From NCBI GenBank assembly GCA_027627225.1, contig CM051026.1, forward strand, positions 3,932,701-3,996,700: a stretch of 64,000 nucleotides of DNA. Reading direction: 5' to 3'. This document shows positions 1 to 10,957 of the stretch, piece after piece (the first letter of the stretch is position 1; each line of letters opens with the position of its first letter). The translations under genes and the position numbers were made by a program. This DNA is from Congeria kusceri (Eukaryota > Mollusca > Bivalvia > Myida > Dreissenidae). The notes under the pieces are model-generated. The model did no database searches. It was not told the DNA's origin and saw only the letters and a program-made list of their open reading frames with translations.

Positions 1-33
1 AGTTAAAGAATCTATTATCAAAATTGCAATGTC

Positions 34-170
34 AGATAATAACAATAATAATGATAATAATAATAATGATGATGATGATGCTGATAATGATGATAATAAC
101 AATAATAATAATAATGATAATAATAATAATAATAATAATGAAAATAAATAATAATAATAATAATAATAAT
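34..170. repeat. Trinucleotide microsatellite (AAT/ATG)
   Basis: An almost uninterrupted run of ATA/AAT triplets mixed with ATG. Open frames on both strands here encode only Ile/Met/Asn or Tyr/His runs, so they are repeat artefacts and not genes. Confidence 0.95.
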
Positions 171-3100
171 TCCTTTAAATTCCTTATGAAGGAACTCATT
201 GACCAGGTCGTCTTTCACATTCTTTCCTCTTCCGCTGGAAAGGTTGACAGTCCGATTCCATATCAAGTCTTGTAATATTGAACTTGTAATCCACTGGGGT
301 TGCCCAAGTAGTCTTCTCGTCTACTGGCAAGAGACTGGTCGAGCAGGTAGATCTGGACAACTGGTACACTAGCGGTCATGTACCGCTACCCGCGCTCATT
401 GATTAAACGAGTAACGGCCGAATCCATTGTGCGCAGTGCAAATGGTGAAACGTTTATAAGGCTCTCCGTCTTGGAGCACCTTCTTACGGAACCTGCCATT
501 TCCCGCAGTACATGATTCTGCAACAATATAGCGGAGGCGACTTATCGATCGATCAGTACACAGCGAGGTAAAGCGTGTGTTGTGTTGTTTGTGGTAGTGT
601 GTTGATTTAAATCGCCAATGGAATGAAAATGGATGTATAAAATATAAATTTATACTGGACATTAATGTGGAATAGTGTCTTTCCACAGGTATGTTAATTT
701 TATTGCAAAATTTTAATGATGAGTATATTTTTGCTGAGTTCAAAAGTAGCGACGAAAATCCTGTCGCTACTCTATAGACATATAGGGAGAAACAGTTTCC
801 ACCACAGTTTTTGTCCTTCAGCGGTTGGGCCCCCCAGCCCAATGTTGCCCATATAAAAAGTAGCTCAATATTGGCTGGCACAGGGACTAACTTGTTGTGC
901 TAGGATAAACAAATATTTTTTAGGAAAGGATTTCATTGAAAAATTGTAATCCATCAAACAGAACATTCATTTACAAGTTCAAAACAGTTAATTTTTTTAG
1001 AATAGGTCAAAAGATGTAATTTTCATGATATTTTCTTTTAAATGACCCTGAAGAGACCAAATGGGCATTGAACAAAACGTCCAAAAACTTGTTCCAAGTG
1101 TTCAGCTATCAATACTTGCAAGAACTGGTGGTCTTTAATGAAGTTTCTGGAATACAGTCTTCCACGTTAAGCGGTGGACCATTGACTGAGTCCTCCAAAT
1201 TTTCGCTCGGTCCATCAAAAGTTTCAAGTAAACTGGACCGGTGGTCCAGCTAAGAAATTTCCCTTGATAATTTTGATACCGGAAATCCCTGAAAATGTTC
1301 AGCCAATGATTTTTGGTAAAGCTAAAATCAACTTATTTGGATCCATTCTTTTACGAAAAGACGCCATAAAATTTAGCGTCAAATTGGCAACCATTTGTTT
1401 TTCTAAAACAAAGAACGCCTATTCTGCAATAAACACGCTCTCGTTCTGCATCAGCGTGTCAATTATCTATAAAATCTGTAAGCAGGAGGAGCTAGATTTA
1501 CTACAGTCACTTAGTCAGCCAAAGAGAATGCATTAAATTCATTATGTAGATGAGTGTAGGTGATAGAATGTTTATCACCCCGTCATTGTTGGTAAATCTG
1601 AAGAAATTTGTAACACATTCTCGTGCATTTTGTTACCTGCGTGTTTGTAACACCCACATTATAAATAAAATACTACATACTAAAATAAGTCAGTATATTA
1701 TTGTTTGCAAAATGGTTACTTAAAATACGAAATGGGGTGTTGACAAATTGTGGTTGCCAATGGCATAGAATTTTAGTGTGTAATTTCAAAGGTATGTCTT
1801 CGTTTGTTTTAAAAGAAAATATTGCTATGAACGTGTGTTTTCTAATGAACGAGCTATACAAAAGTATAACTATACATTGATTACACCCAAAAACTTATGC
1901 TCCCACATTTTCACGAAAGTTATGGAATGTTAAGTCAGTGAAAGTAAATATGTTTTATTAGTCAACAATGGATTAAAAAATAATAATTTTTTGACTCAAA
2001 GCATTTATAGTTAAAGGAGTGGGTGGGGAGGAGGGGCTTTGGTAACAATTACTGGGACCCCAACTCTTTAGGATGACACTTTATGCATGTGTTTGCCACG
2101 ACACGCCTCAATTATATTATAAATGAAAAACAACTCAATTAATTGAAATATTTATCTAGTTGAATGTGATGATTTGGATGGTGTTTATTGTAGATTTGTT
2201 TGTTGAATTGTCGGCAACCTTACTTTTAAGTTAGTTTTCCTTAGTTTAGTTTTCTTTTTTTGTCCTTCGTAAAGATCTTTGTATAGATGTTGTAACTCAG
2301 CAACACATTAAATTCAACATTTAAGTAAACTAAAGTCAGTATTTAATACTACATAGTTGCTATATAAAAAAATATTGGCAGTACCATATTGAAGAACCTT
2401 TAAGTTATTTAAATATCTATATACAAAATAAGTATAATCCTCTAGATGTGTTTGTCTTTGGTAATAAAAGAAAAACCTTAAGTTATAAATGACTTATTTG
2501 AAAAAATACATACTTTTTTCAATATTTGTAACTTTATGTAACAATAAATCTATTATAAAATTTGATGATCACCTTCATTGAGAGTCAGTATGTTATTGAA
2601 AAATTTATTTTCATCAAGCAGGCACATATTGTTAAGAAAGAAAGAATATTTTTGAATACCTGTATTATTTATTATTTGTTATAAACTATTTATGAATAAT
2701 AATTTAGAAGTAATATGGAAAGCCATTAATTTGTAAGCTTAATTTACGCAAGTACATGCATTATATTGTCTTCTTATTGTAATCTAAGAAGGTGTTTTAT
2801 ATTATACACATATTATATTGAGTAATTATCGTGTGTTTTAAAAATGCAAGCCTTATTCTTGGGTCTTAGTACTATTTTCATAGTCGTGCATGTAGATTTT
2901 GCATTTCAGTCATCCCAGGACAATATACAACAATTTTAGATGCCTTTTTTATCAACATGGAACATATTGTTGATCTCCAATAGACATAATCAAATTGTCA
3001 AGCAGTCCATCAATTAAACAAAATTTCTTAAGTTTTTCTCAGGGAATGCATATAAATAAGAAGTTATTACAATAATTAACAATATCAACTTTTTTTTGTT

Positions 3101-3540
3101 TTGAAACGAATTGCATCATAAAGACAAATAGTTTTCCATTTAACTAATACCAAATTTGGAATGGTGCACAAGATTTTGATGGAAAAAAAAAGTGAAATCA
3201 ATTTTTCTTCTGAAAATGTCTTGGTTTGCATTCAAATTTTGTGGGAAAAAACCTGGTGCACCACAGCTGTAATGTATGAACTTTTATTATTGATTAGCGA
3301 GAATTACTTCAATCAATGTCAAAGTCTCTAAAATCGCTGGTAAAAACACCCTACAAAACGATCAATAACTGTGACAACTTTTCTGCCAAGCAGGAAAGTG
3401 TTATACGCAGTTACCTCCCTTGTGGTTATACATATTCAAGTTATCAATTCACCGCCTAAATAGTACATGAATATTCATATTTTGAATAAGCACGAATATC
3501 CCCGTTATACCCAAACTCCACAGAGTCATTAAAAAAGTCA
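171..3540. other. Intergenic, no gene recognised
   Basis: From about 300 to 600 the sequence is richer in GC and CpG than its surroundings and ends in a donor-like GAG|GTAAAG near 570, so a first exon or promoter is possible but unproven. The rest is AT-rich. A short scrap near 2068-2110 resembles the terminus of the palindromic MITE seen intact at 14930-15171 (the words ACTTTATGCATGTG and CCACGACACGCC). The 161-residue minus-strand frame at 396-881 has no recognisable domain. Confidence 0.5.
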
Positions 3541-3557
3541 GTGAAGAAGTCTTGAGG

Positions 3558-3643
3558 GACTGTGGAAGATTGCTCCAGGATCCTCTGGGAAAGAGGCGGA
3601 CAATAACCCTGTGGCTAAAGAGCTAGCCCCACAGTCTTTTTTT
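3558..3643 (+). ncRNA. Candidate structured small RNA with T-run terminator
   Basis: The segment can fold into a three-way junction. The closing stem is GACTGTGG (3558-3565) with CCACAGTC (3629-3636). Arm 1 pairs ATTG with CAAT, TCC with GGA, and CCTCT with AGAGG around a GGGAA loop (3569-3604). Arm 2 is GGCTA/TAGCC with a six-base loop (3613-3628), directly against the closing stem. Seven T residues follow (3637-3643), as expected for RNA polymerase III termination. No tRNA A/B boxes, hammerhead core or other known RNA signature was seen. It could also be a small foldback repeat. The pairings are seen in the sequence; transcription is inferred. Confidence 0.4.
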
Positions 3644-5269
3644 ATCGTATAGTTTGTAATCATATGCATGTCTCATTTCCTATAAGTATGTGTATTTTTC
3701 TGAAACAGCATCACCAAATCTGACCAACTTCACCAAAATAAAATAGTAGGATCACTGTCTACATGTTTTAGTTTTACATGTTTTAGTTTTAATGTGTGTT
3801 AATAAACATTTTGTAGTGCCTACAGTAGGCCAGGACTTTTTGATTTTACGGTTTAGAAAACCGGCGAACATAAATTTTCCGAAAGTAAAAAAAAAAAAAA
3901 ATTCTAATTACGATTTTTTTTTACCGATGGGGGACGAAACGTTCAAATTTTCGAAATATTTTGAGTACGAATATAATAATTTGCTCGGTAAGTCCGTTTA
4001 CTTCCATGAAACTGCTTTTTGTTTTTGACGGTATCACACGATGATTGCCAATCGAGATCAACAAATTGTTCGGGAATTTCACGGACAACTTTTTTAAGCA
4101 AGGCGTCCGCCGTTGTTTATGTACATGTATGCCATGTAAAACCCGTGTTTTCTACAAAAGAGTGCGAAATGTCTGCTGAAACACGACGTCACGTTCCACG
4201 CATGGAAAGCGTGCGTGTACCGATCATGTGCTTTATTAAATACATGTCTTTAAAGACATTGGGTGTCCTAGTTTCCCGTCAAAGGAATGTTAATCCCATG
4301 CATGATTTTTGCAGCGAGAAATCCCGTTATTGTGGTCAGTGAAGTGTTTCAAGTTTGAGGGTCGTCTCATAAATCTGTACTAGTATCCACAATTGAACAA
4401 AAAGATTGGTACAGCAAATGGAGAAAAAATAGGTAAATTATAAACAAATTGGCGTGGTTTTTCCATGCAAATTTACTTATTGGTGGACAAAAAATTAGCA
4501 AGTGATTTTTAGTTCGTCAATTGTTGAATTTATTATATATTGTAAACTTCTAATAATGTTCAACAACGCGTCAAGTTTGACATCTATGACAATATAGACA
4601 ATGTGATTGAAAACTTCAGATTTGGCAATAGCCAGAGGAGGTAGATACAAGACAATGGACAGCCTGTAGATACTATGTAAGATCTTTTTAACATGTATAT
4701 CTGGTACTTTATATGCAAAAATAACTCGAAATATGATCTACATTTTGATTAGTTTTGTTTCTGCGCGTCTCCTTTTCAAAGAACAAGACATTTAAGCTTT
4801 GTTTAAGACACGAAACTATGTTCTAAACATGCTAGTTATGTATATGTACATAGCAATATAACAATAGCCATGATAGTTATAAAGTATATAGTAATATAAC
4901 AATAGCCATGACGTTTTTACACTACTTATAGTAAGATAGCATAAGGCTTGTTACGGCTATTTATACATATGTTCCATGCTGAATTTGTTGTACTCATTTA
5001 ATCTGTGTTATTTTTTCTCTGCACAGTTACATCCTTAGCTACCTCCCGAGTTTGTTCTATGCTTATTTGGCATTCTTTCTTATGCTCATTTAACCTTTAT
5101 ACTTTCCTACACATTGTTACATCTCGTGCTACTACCCCAGATACCAGTTATACATCATAATTATAAGACATGTTTAAAAAATGTATGTTCAGGTGTATAT
5201 TAAGGTGAGATAAATGATATAACTATGATATAACTATATAATATAGATTATATATACCTGTTTTTTTAT
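3644..5269. other. Intergenic, no gene recognised
   Basis: AT-rich with short homopolymer runs. A frame at 4019-4342 (107 codons) has somewhat higher GC but no recognisable domain. Near 4845-4915 a block of about 50 bp (TAATATAACAATAGCCATGA) occurs twice in tandem. The stretch may include the 5' end of the LINE, whose boundary I cannot place. Confidence 0.4.
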
Positions 5270-5880
5270 GTATTGCTAAATGGAAAAAAACTCATAAAAA
5301 CTTTTATCCTAGGTTTGTGATGTTGTAACGTCCCACCATATATGTTTAGCATTTAACTACTTCTCTATAATCTTTAAGAGTAATTTAATTACGTATTTGC
5401 GAAAAAATTGTCTTCATAATTAAGATATAATTGGAATTGTATTTTCAATTCTATAATATACCACAAATATAGCATTTTATACTACTCTATAAACTTTAAG
5501 AGTAAATTAACTGAATATATTGTATTGCTAAAGGGAGAAAACTCATAAAAACTTGTATCCTATGTTTGAGATGTTATTACCTCCCACAATACATGCATAG
5601 CATTTAACTACTTCTCGATTATTTTTAAGAGTAATTTAATTCAGTATTTGAGAAAATATTGTCTTTATAATTAAGATATATTTGGAAATGTATTGTCAGG
5701 TTTATAATATACCGTAAATATAACATTTAATACTATTCTATAAACTTTAAGAGTAAATTAGCTCAATATTAGAGAAAATATTTTATTTTTTAAGATTATA
5801 AATTTATACCATATATATAGCATTTTAATACTATAGTACTGTATAAACCCTAAGAGTAAATTAGTTCAATATGTGAGAAA
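5270..5880 (+). repeat. Tandem ~250-bp units upstream of the LINE (possible 5' UTR monomers)
   Basis: A block starting TTGCTAAATGG at 5273 recurs at 5525 (TTGCTAAAGGG), with shared internal words ACTCATAAAAACTT, AGCATTTAACTACTTCTC and TTTAAGAGTAA. The period is about 251-252 bp. Each unit has two sub-units about 123 bp apart (for example near 5363 and 5486), and a third, partial copy ends near 5880. The array lies 0.8 kb upstream of ORF2 in the same orientation. Tandem 5' UTR monomers are known in some L1 elements, so a promoter role is possible, but membership in the LINE is inferred. Confidence 0.6.
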
Positions 5881-6662
5881 CAACTGGTAAATACTCATGA
5901 TCTAACTGAAAATTTATTTCTTTAGGATTACAGATGTCATATTTGATTGTCATAGATTATAACCTGTTATACATGTATAGTTATAGGGAAATAAACCTTA
6001 TACATTTTGTAAATCGTTAGCATTAAAATCTAAATGTATACTAATCTTGTTCTATTTAATGAATACAGATATATTGTGAACACGAGTGAAATATAACTCC
6101 ATTTTGATTACAAGAATCCCCGTTATTTTCCCTAAAATACTACAAATGTTTGCGTGTCTTATCCTTTCACACACTCTCACTCTTAGTTTTACTTTAATAG
6201 TATTTTATTGCTTTTAAATACATGAAATACATGACATTTCACAGCAAGATCACGTGTACAAAAGATAAAAATGTCGAATCAGTAGGAAAATGCATATATT
6301 AGCCAACTTAAGATGAACATAGAAATTATTTGGCAATATATATTTCACTATATTGACTGTATATGTTAGTGGGTAAAAACATATTTTATACTAATATTAA
6401 TTGTCCTATTTGTTTTTGCTGCAGAGCATGGGTTTTGTGTATATGTTTTTGTGTACAGACATGGTAGTCTGTGTTCTTTTCTTCTTGTTCCTTTGTTTAA
6501 ATTCCTGTTTACAAGATTTATGCTCCTTCATAAGACATTTAAGTGTTTTGTATAAGTTTTGTCTGTTTTATATGCCAACGACAATTTACCATGTGCTATT
6601 TAATGGAGAATCATTCATTATTAACTGTAAAACGCAGATACTATTTTGTGTAATCATTTGTA

Positions 6663-9600
6663 ATGACTGAGCTACACATTATTTCTTATAACTGTCGTGG
6701 GTTAAATAACAGTAAAAAGAGATTTGATGTAATGAGTTATATAAAAAAGCTTAACGCTGATATCTATTGTTTACAAGATGTTCACTGGAATGCACAAATG
6801 GAAAAACATATATACTCACAATGGGGTGGGGATTGCTTCATTAGTTTTGGGTCAACTAATTCGAGGGGTGTTGCCATCCTATTCAAAAGGAAATTACAAA
6901 TTACAGTAAATTCCGTTGAAAAAGATGATTACGGAAATATGATAGCCCTAAACCTAAGTTTCTGTTCCAAACAATTCACATTACTAAATTTATATGGCCC
7001 AAATGCAGACAACCCGTCTTTTTATAGACAAGTCTTTGATACAATCGAAAAAATTGGCAATACTATGTATATTATATGTGGAGACTTTAATCTAGTGCTT
7101 GACCCACTGTTAGATTATATTAACTATAAACATTTAAATAGTAATAGGAAAGCAAGAGACTTGTTATTGGGGGAAATGGTTAAAAGGGAACTGCATGATA
7201 CTTTTAGATATATAAACGGTGAGAAAAAAATATACACATGGAGACGTACTAACCCATTGCAACAGGGCCGTCTGGACCTTTTCCTTATTACAAATAATAT
7301 GATTGAATATTTATTAAATGCTCAAATACAAACGAGCTACAGATCAGACCATTCTATTATTGACATGGTTATAAGTTTTGAAAAAATTATACATGGTAAA
7401 GGTTTATGGAAATTCAATAACTCGTTGCTATCTGATATTGAATTTTTGTCAGTAATTAATACCTTGATAGATGATATTAAACGGCAATATTGCATTCCTA
7501 TATATAATTTAGACACGTTAAATGATATTGATGACAGCCAAATACAGCTTGTCATCAACGATCAACTTTTCCTAGAAACACTTCTAATGGAGATTAGAGG
7601 CAAGACCATCTCTTACTCAAGTTACAAAGCAAAATTAAAAAGAACAAACGAAAGTCTATTAATATCAAAAATTGAAATATTGGAGCAATCACTGACAGAG
7701 GAAAATAAGGAACAATTAATTACACTTAAAAATGAATTAGAAACTATTAGACAGGAAACTATGAAGGGTTGCTTTATACGTTCCCGTTCAGACTGGATAG
7801 ATAATGGAGAAAAACCAACTAAGATGTTTTGTAATTTGGAAAAAAATAATTTTCTCTCCAAAAATATATCTTGCATTCAGAGAGAGGATGGAACATTAAT
7901 ATATGAACCTGAAAATATTCTTAAAGAAGCAAACTGCTTTTACAAAATTTTATATTCAGAACAACCCACTACCAATTATGATCTGAAACATGAATTTAAA
8001 AATGATGAATTGACCAAATTAACCGATTTAGAAGCGGACATGTTAGAGGGTATTCTTTCTTTACAAGAGGTGTCAGCTACTCTTAAACAGATGAAAAATG
8101 ACAAAAGCCCAGGCTCCGATGGATTCTCGGCAAATTTCTTCAAAGTTTTTTGGAAAAAATTGGGTGTCTTTGTGGTTAGAAGCATTAATTTTTCATATAA
8201 TGTAAGGTCACTCTCAATAACTCAGAAACAGGGAATTATAACATGTATTCCAAAGGAGGGAAAGCCTAAACAATTTTTAAAAAATTGGAGACCAATTTGC
8301 TTGTTAAACACAGTATATAAACTAGTATCAGGGACGATAGCTAACAGACTTAAGTCAGTCTTGAACAAATTAGTAAACAATGACCAAACTGGTTTCATTA
8401 AAGGGAGGTACATGGAGGATAATACACGACTATTATATGATATTATGAGCTATACTGAGTGCAACCAAATCCCTGGCCTGCTGATGCTAATTGACTTCGA
8501 AAAAGCGTTCGATACCTTATCCTTCAGTTTTATTAAACAAGTGTTTGATTTTTTTAACTTTGGGCCAATGTTTAAGAACTGGATAACACTTTTTTTTAAT
8601 AATATGGAAAATGCAATCCAATTGAACGGGTTCTTGTCAGACTTCTTTATGATAGGACGTGGTTGTCGGCAGGGAGATCCTATTTCAGCATATATATTTA
8701 TACTTTGTGCCGAAATACTAGCGATTAAAATAAGGAAATGTAATCAAATAAAGGGAATAAAAGTTGACAATGAAGAATACAAGATATCACAATTTGCTGA
8801 TGATACTTATATATTAATGGACGGGTCAGAAGAATCATTGAATACTGCATTACAATTGTTGCACTCCTTTTCACAATATGCAGGCCTGAAGGTGAATTTC
8901 GAAAAAACTCATGTTGTCTGGATAGGGGCGTTAAAATACAGCACAAGATCCATAAAAACAAGGTGGAAACTAGTGTGGGGATGTACCCAATTTAAATTAT
9001 TAGGTTTAACTTTTGATGTTGATCTACCTAAAATGATTGAGCTAAATTATAATGACAAACTAGCTAAATTAGAAAATAGCATTGCACACTGGAACAGAAG
9101 AGATTTAACTCCCTTGGGTAGAATAACTGTTGTTAAGACCTTGATACTTCCATTGTTTATTCACCTGTTTGTCTCTTTGCCACACCCCGGAGATGTTATT
9201 TGTAATGATTTAAACAATAAACTATACAAATTTGTGTGGCAGGGACCTTCAAAAATCAAAGCAAAAGTCTCTACAAAAGATTTTGATGAAGGGGGACTTA
9301 AAATGGTGGACATAAATGCATTTATGAAAAGTTTAAAATTATCATGGATAAGAAAAGTTATTCAAGGACAGAACAAATTTACATCCTTGGCTAGAAAGTT
9401 AATAGATTTTAACAAACTATGTAATACAGGCAATTTATACGCAATTTCTATTATAAAAGAAATAACCAACGTTTTTTGGATCGATGTTTTAACAATATAT
9501 TCTGACTTTGTTAAAAGTATTAATATTGATTCTGTTGATAAACTTTTAGATATGCCTCTGTTTTTCAACAACTGTTTATTAATCAACAATAAATACATTT

Positions 9601-10427
9601 TTTGGAAATATTGGTATGATAATGGCATTCAATATGTTAAAGATATTATTAAAGACAATGGACAGATTTTGTCATTACAAGAACTACAAATCAAAATGAA
9701 TAAGCCAGTCAACTTTTTACATTATGAAGGTATAAAAAAGGTGCTTTCTACATACATTGCCTCAGTGAAAAATGTAAACTTAGAACAGTATAAAGTACAT
9801 TCATACCCCATTTTGTCGACCCATATAAAACCTATAATTATGAATTCATGCAATAAGTTATTATATAATATGTTAAAACAGAACTCTGAAATCCCAACAT
9901 GCCAAACAAAATGGAATGAATACTTTGCAAACGATACCATACAATGGAAAAATGTCCATGGACAAGTGTTTAAAAAAACGAATAATACATATATTCAATG
10001 GTTACAAACTAGGATTGTCCACAGAATATTGGGGACAAACTCACTCCTTTTTAAAATGGGCTTGTCGGATAGTAATACGTGCACTTTTTGCAAAATGTCA
10101 GAAGAATCAATTACCCATTTATTCTGGGAGTGTAACACAGTACAATTACTTATTAAAGATATCTCTGATAGCTTAATAAACGCAAATATACAAATAGAAA
10201 TAAACTGCAAAATGTTACTTCTCGGTGATACAAATGTAAATGACAACTGCTTTATTCTTTTCATGGAAATTAAAAAGTACATCTTTGCATGCAAAAGGAA
10301 AGAAGTTATCCCAACTTTTCAGGGTCTTAAGGCTAGCCTAAGATTAGCTTTAAATATTTATGCAAGCACAACAAGTGAATCAAATAAAGAAATGTATTGG
10401 ATAGTTATAAGACTTCTATGTAATTAG
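6663..10427 (+). CDS. LINE ORF2: endonuclease-reverse transcriptase
   Basis: A complete 1254-codon frame for the protein that nicks target DNA and primes reverse transcription of the element's RNA there. The N-terminal APE-type endonuclease has YNCRGLN (residues 9-15), LQDVH (37-41), GDFN (140-143) and SDH (228-230). The position that is normally the catalytic Glu of LQETH is Asp39. The reverse transcriptase shows WRPICLLNTVYK, DQTGFIKGR, DFEKAFD (Asp611), CRQGDP and FADD (711-714). A cysteine-histidine motif CX2CX8HX4C starts at Cys1140, as in zf-RVT C-termini. The segment RSDWIDNGEKPTKMF between the domains is typical of the L1/Tx1 group. Length and domain order fit a full ORF2 with no stops or frameshifts, suggesting a young copy. 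Smaller frames inside it are shadows. Confidence 0.95.
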   Translation: MTELHIISYNCRGLNNSKKRFDVMSYIKKLNADIYCLQDVHWNAQMEKHIYSQWGGDCFISFGSTNSRGVAILFKRKLQITVNSVEKDDYGNMIALNLSFCSKQFTLLNLYGPNADNPSFYRQVFDTIEKIGNTMYIICGDFNLVLDPLLDYINYKHLNSNRKARDLLLGEMVKRELHDTFRYINGEKKIYTWRRTNPLQQGRLDLFLITNNMIEYLLNAQIQTSYRSDHSIIDMVISFEKIIHGKGLWKFNNSLLSDIEFLSVINTLIDDIKRQYCIPIYNLDTLNDIDDSQIQLVINDQLFLETLLMEIRGKTISYSSYKAKLKRTNESLLISKIEILEQSLTEENKEQLITLKNELETIRQETMKGCFIRSRSDWIDNGEKPTKMFCNLEKNNFLSKNISCIQREDGTLIYEPENILKEANCFYKILYSEQPTTNYDLKHEFKNDELTKLTDLEADMLEGILSLQEVSATLKQMKNDKSPGSDGFSANFFKVFWKKLGVFVVRSINFSYNVRSLSITQKQGIITCIPKEGKPKQFLKNWRPICLLNTVYKLVSGTIANRLKSVLNKLVNNDQTGFIKGRYMEDNTRLLYDIMSYTECNQIPGLLMLIDFEKAFDTLSFSFIKQVFDFFNFGPMFKNWITLFFNNMENAIQLNGFLSDFFMIGRGCRQGDPISAYIFILCAEILAIKIRKCNQIKGIKVDNEEYKISQFADDTYILMDGSEESLNTALQLLHSFSQYAGLKVNFEKTHVVWIGALKYSTRSIKTRWKLVWGCTQFKLLGLTFDVDLPKMIELNYNDKLAKLENSIAHWNRRDLTPLGRITVVKTLILPLFIHLFVSLPHPGDVICNDLNNKLYKFVWQGPSKIKAKVSTKDFDEGGLKMVDINAFMKSLKLSWIRKVIQGQNKFTSLARKLIDFNKLCNTGNLYAISIIKEITNVFWIDVLTIYSDFVKSINIDSVDKLLDMPLFFNNCLLINNKYIFWKYWYDNGIQYVKDIIKDNGQILSLQELQIKMNKPVNFLHYEGIKKVLSTYIASVKNVNLEQYKVHSYPILSTHIKPIIMNSCNKLLYNMLKQNSEIPTCQTKWNEYFANDTIQWKNVHGQVFKKTNNTYIQWLQTRIVHRILGTNSLLFKMGLSDSNTCTFCKMSEESITHLFWECNTVQLLIKDISDSLINANIQIEINCKMLLLGDTNVNDNCFILFMEIKKYIFACKRKEVIPTFQGLKASLRLALNIYASTTSESNKEMYWIVIRLLCN

Positions 10428-10957
10428 TAAATGCATGAATAACAAAAATAATTGTTGTGAACATAGCAACTCCCATTATAAATTAAACTTGCAAAATTTG
10501 TTTACTTGGTTAGTTTTTTGTGTTGTTTGAAAATTTGATTCATAGTTGATTGTGTTGTAAAATTGAACTCTTTGTGTAAAATCAATTTTTGTTATTCATG
10601 TCCATTGTTAATGAAACTAGCAAATTTCACATAATTGGTTTTTATGTTGTTTGAACATTGTGATCATAGTTAAAGTGTATTGTGTTGTAAATCAGAAACC
10701 TTTTTTGTTAAGATTCACTTATTATAATTGTGTTATACATAATTAAGTATGCCAGTCCAGTAAAGTATAAAAAAAGTATAAGGAAGTATAGCCACTTTGA
10801 GTGAGTAATTCAGTTTGTGTATTGATATTAATAACACAGTTAATACACATTACATATGGTAAAATAAGTCTATGTATGTTTATGTCTTGGTAAATTGTGT
10901 GTATATAGATTATGAAATGAATAAAATCATTGAAACAGGAAAAAAAAAAAAAAAAAA
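10428..10957 (+). other. LINE 3' UTR with internal duplication and poly(A) tail
   Basis: AT-rich sequence without open frames. An imperfect tandem duplication of about 130 bp is visible: GTTGTTTGAAAATTTGATTC then ATTGTGTTGTAAA (about 10520-10563) recurs as GTTGTTTGAACATTGTGATC then ATTGTGTTGTAAA (about 10645-10692). It ends with a polyadenylation signal at 10920 and 18 A residues. Confidence 0.75.

Larger units (their letters stand above)
5270..10957 (+). mobile_element. Non-LTR retrotransposon, L1/Tx1-like LINE
   Basis: The element comprises a repeated 5' region, one large ORF (6663-10427), a 530-bp 3' UTR, an AATAAA at 10920-10925 and an 18-base poly(A) tail at 10940-10957. The 5' limit is a guess based on the repeat array. 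I could not find a target-site duplication matching the sequence after the tail. No ORF1 (RNA-binding protein) is visible upstream, so the copy may be 5' truncated just ahead of ORF2, ORF1 may have decayed, or the family may lack it. Confidence 0.8.

Noticed and set aside
396..881. 161-codon minus-strand frame as a gene
   Set aside because: No domain, splice signals or codon pattern supports it, and long random frames are expected at this window size.
6401..6670. LINE ORF1
   Set aside because: The 89-codon frame is a hydrophobic Phe/Cys/Leu-rich chance frame without coiled coil, RRM or zinc knuckle.
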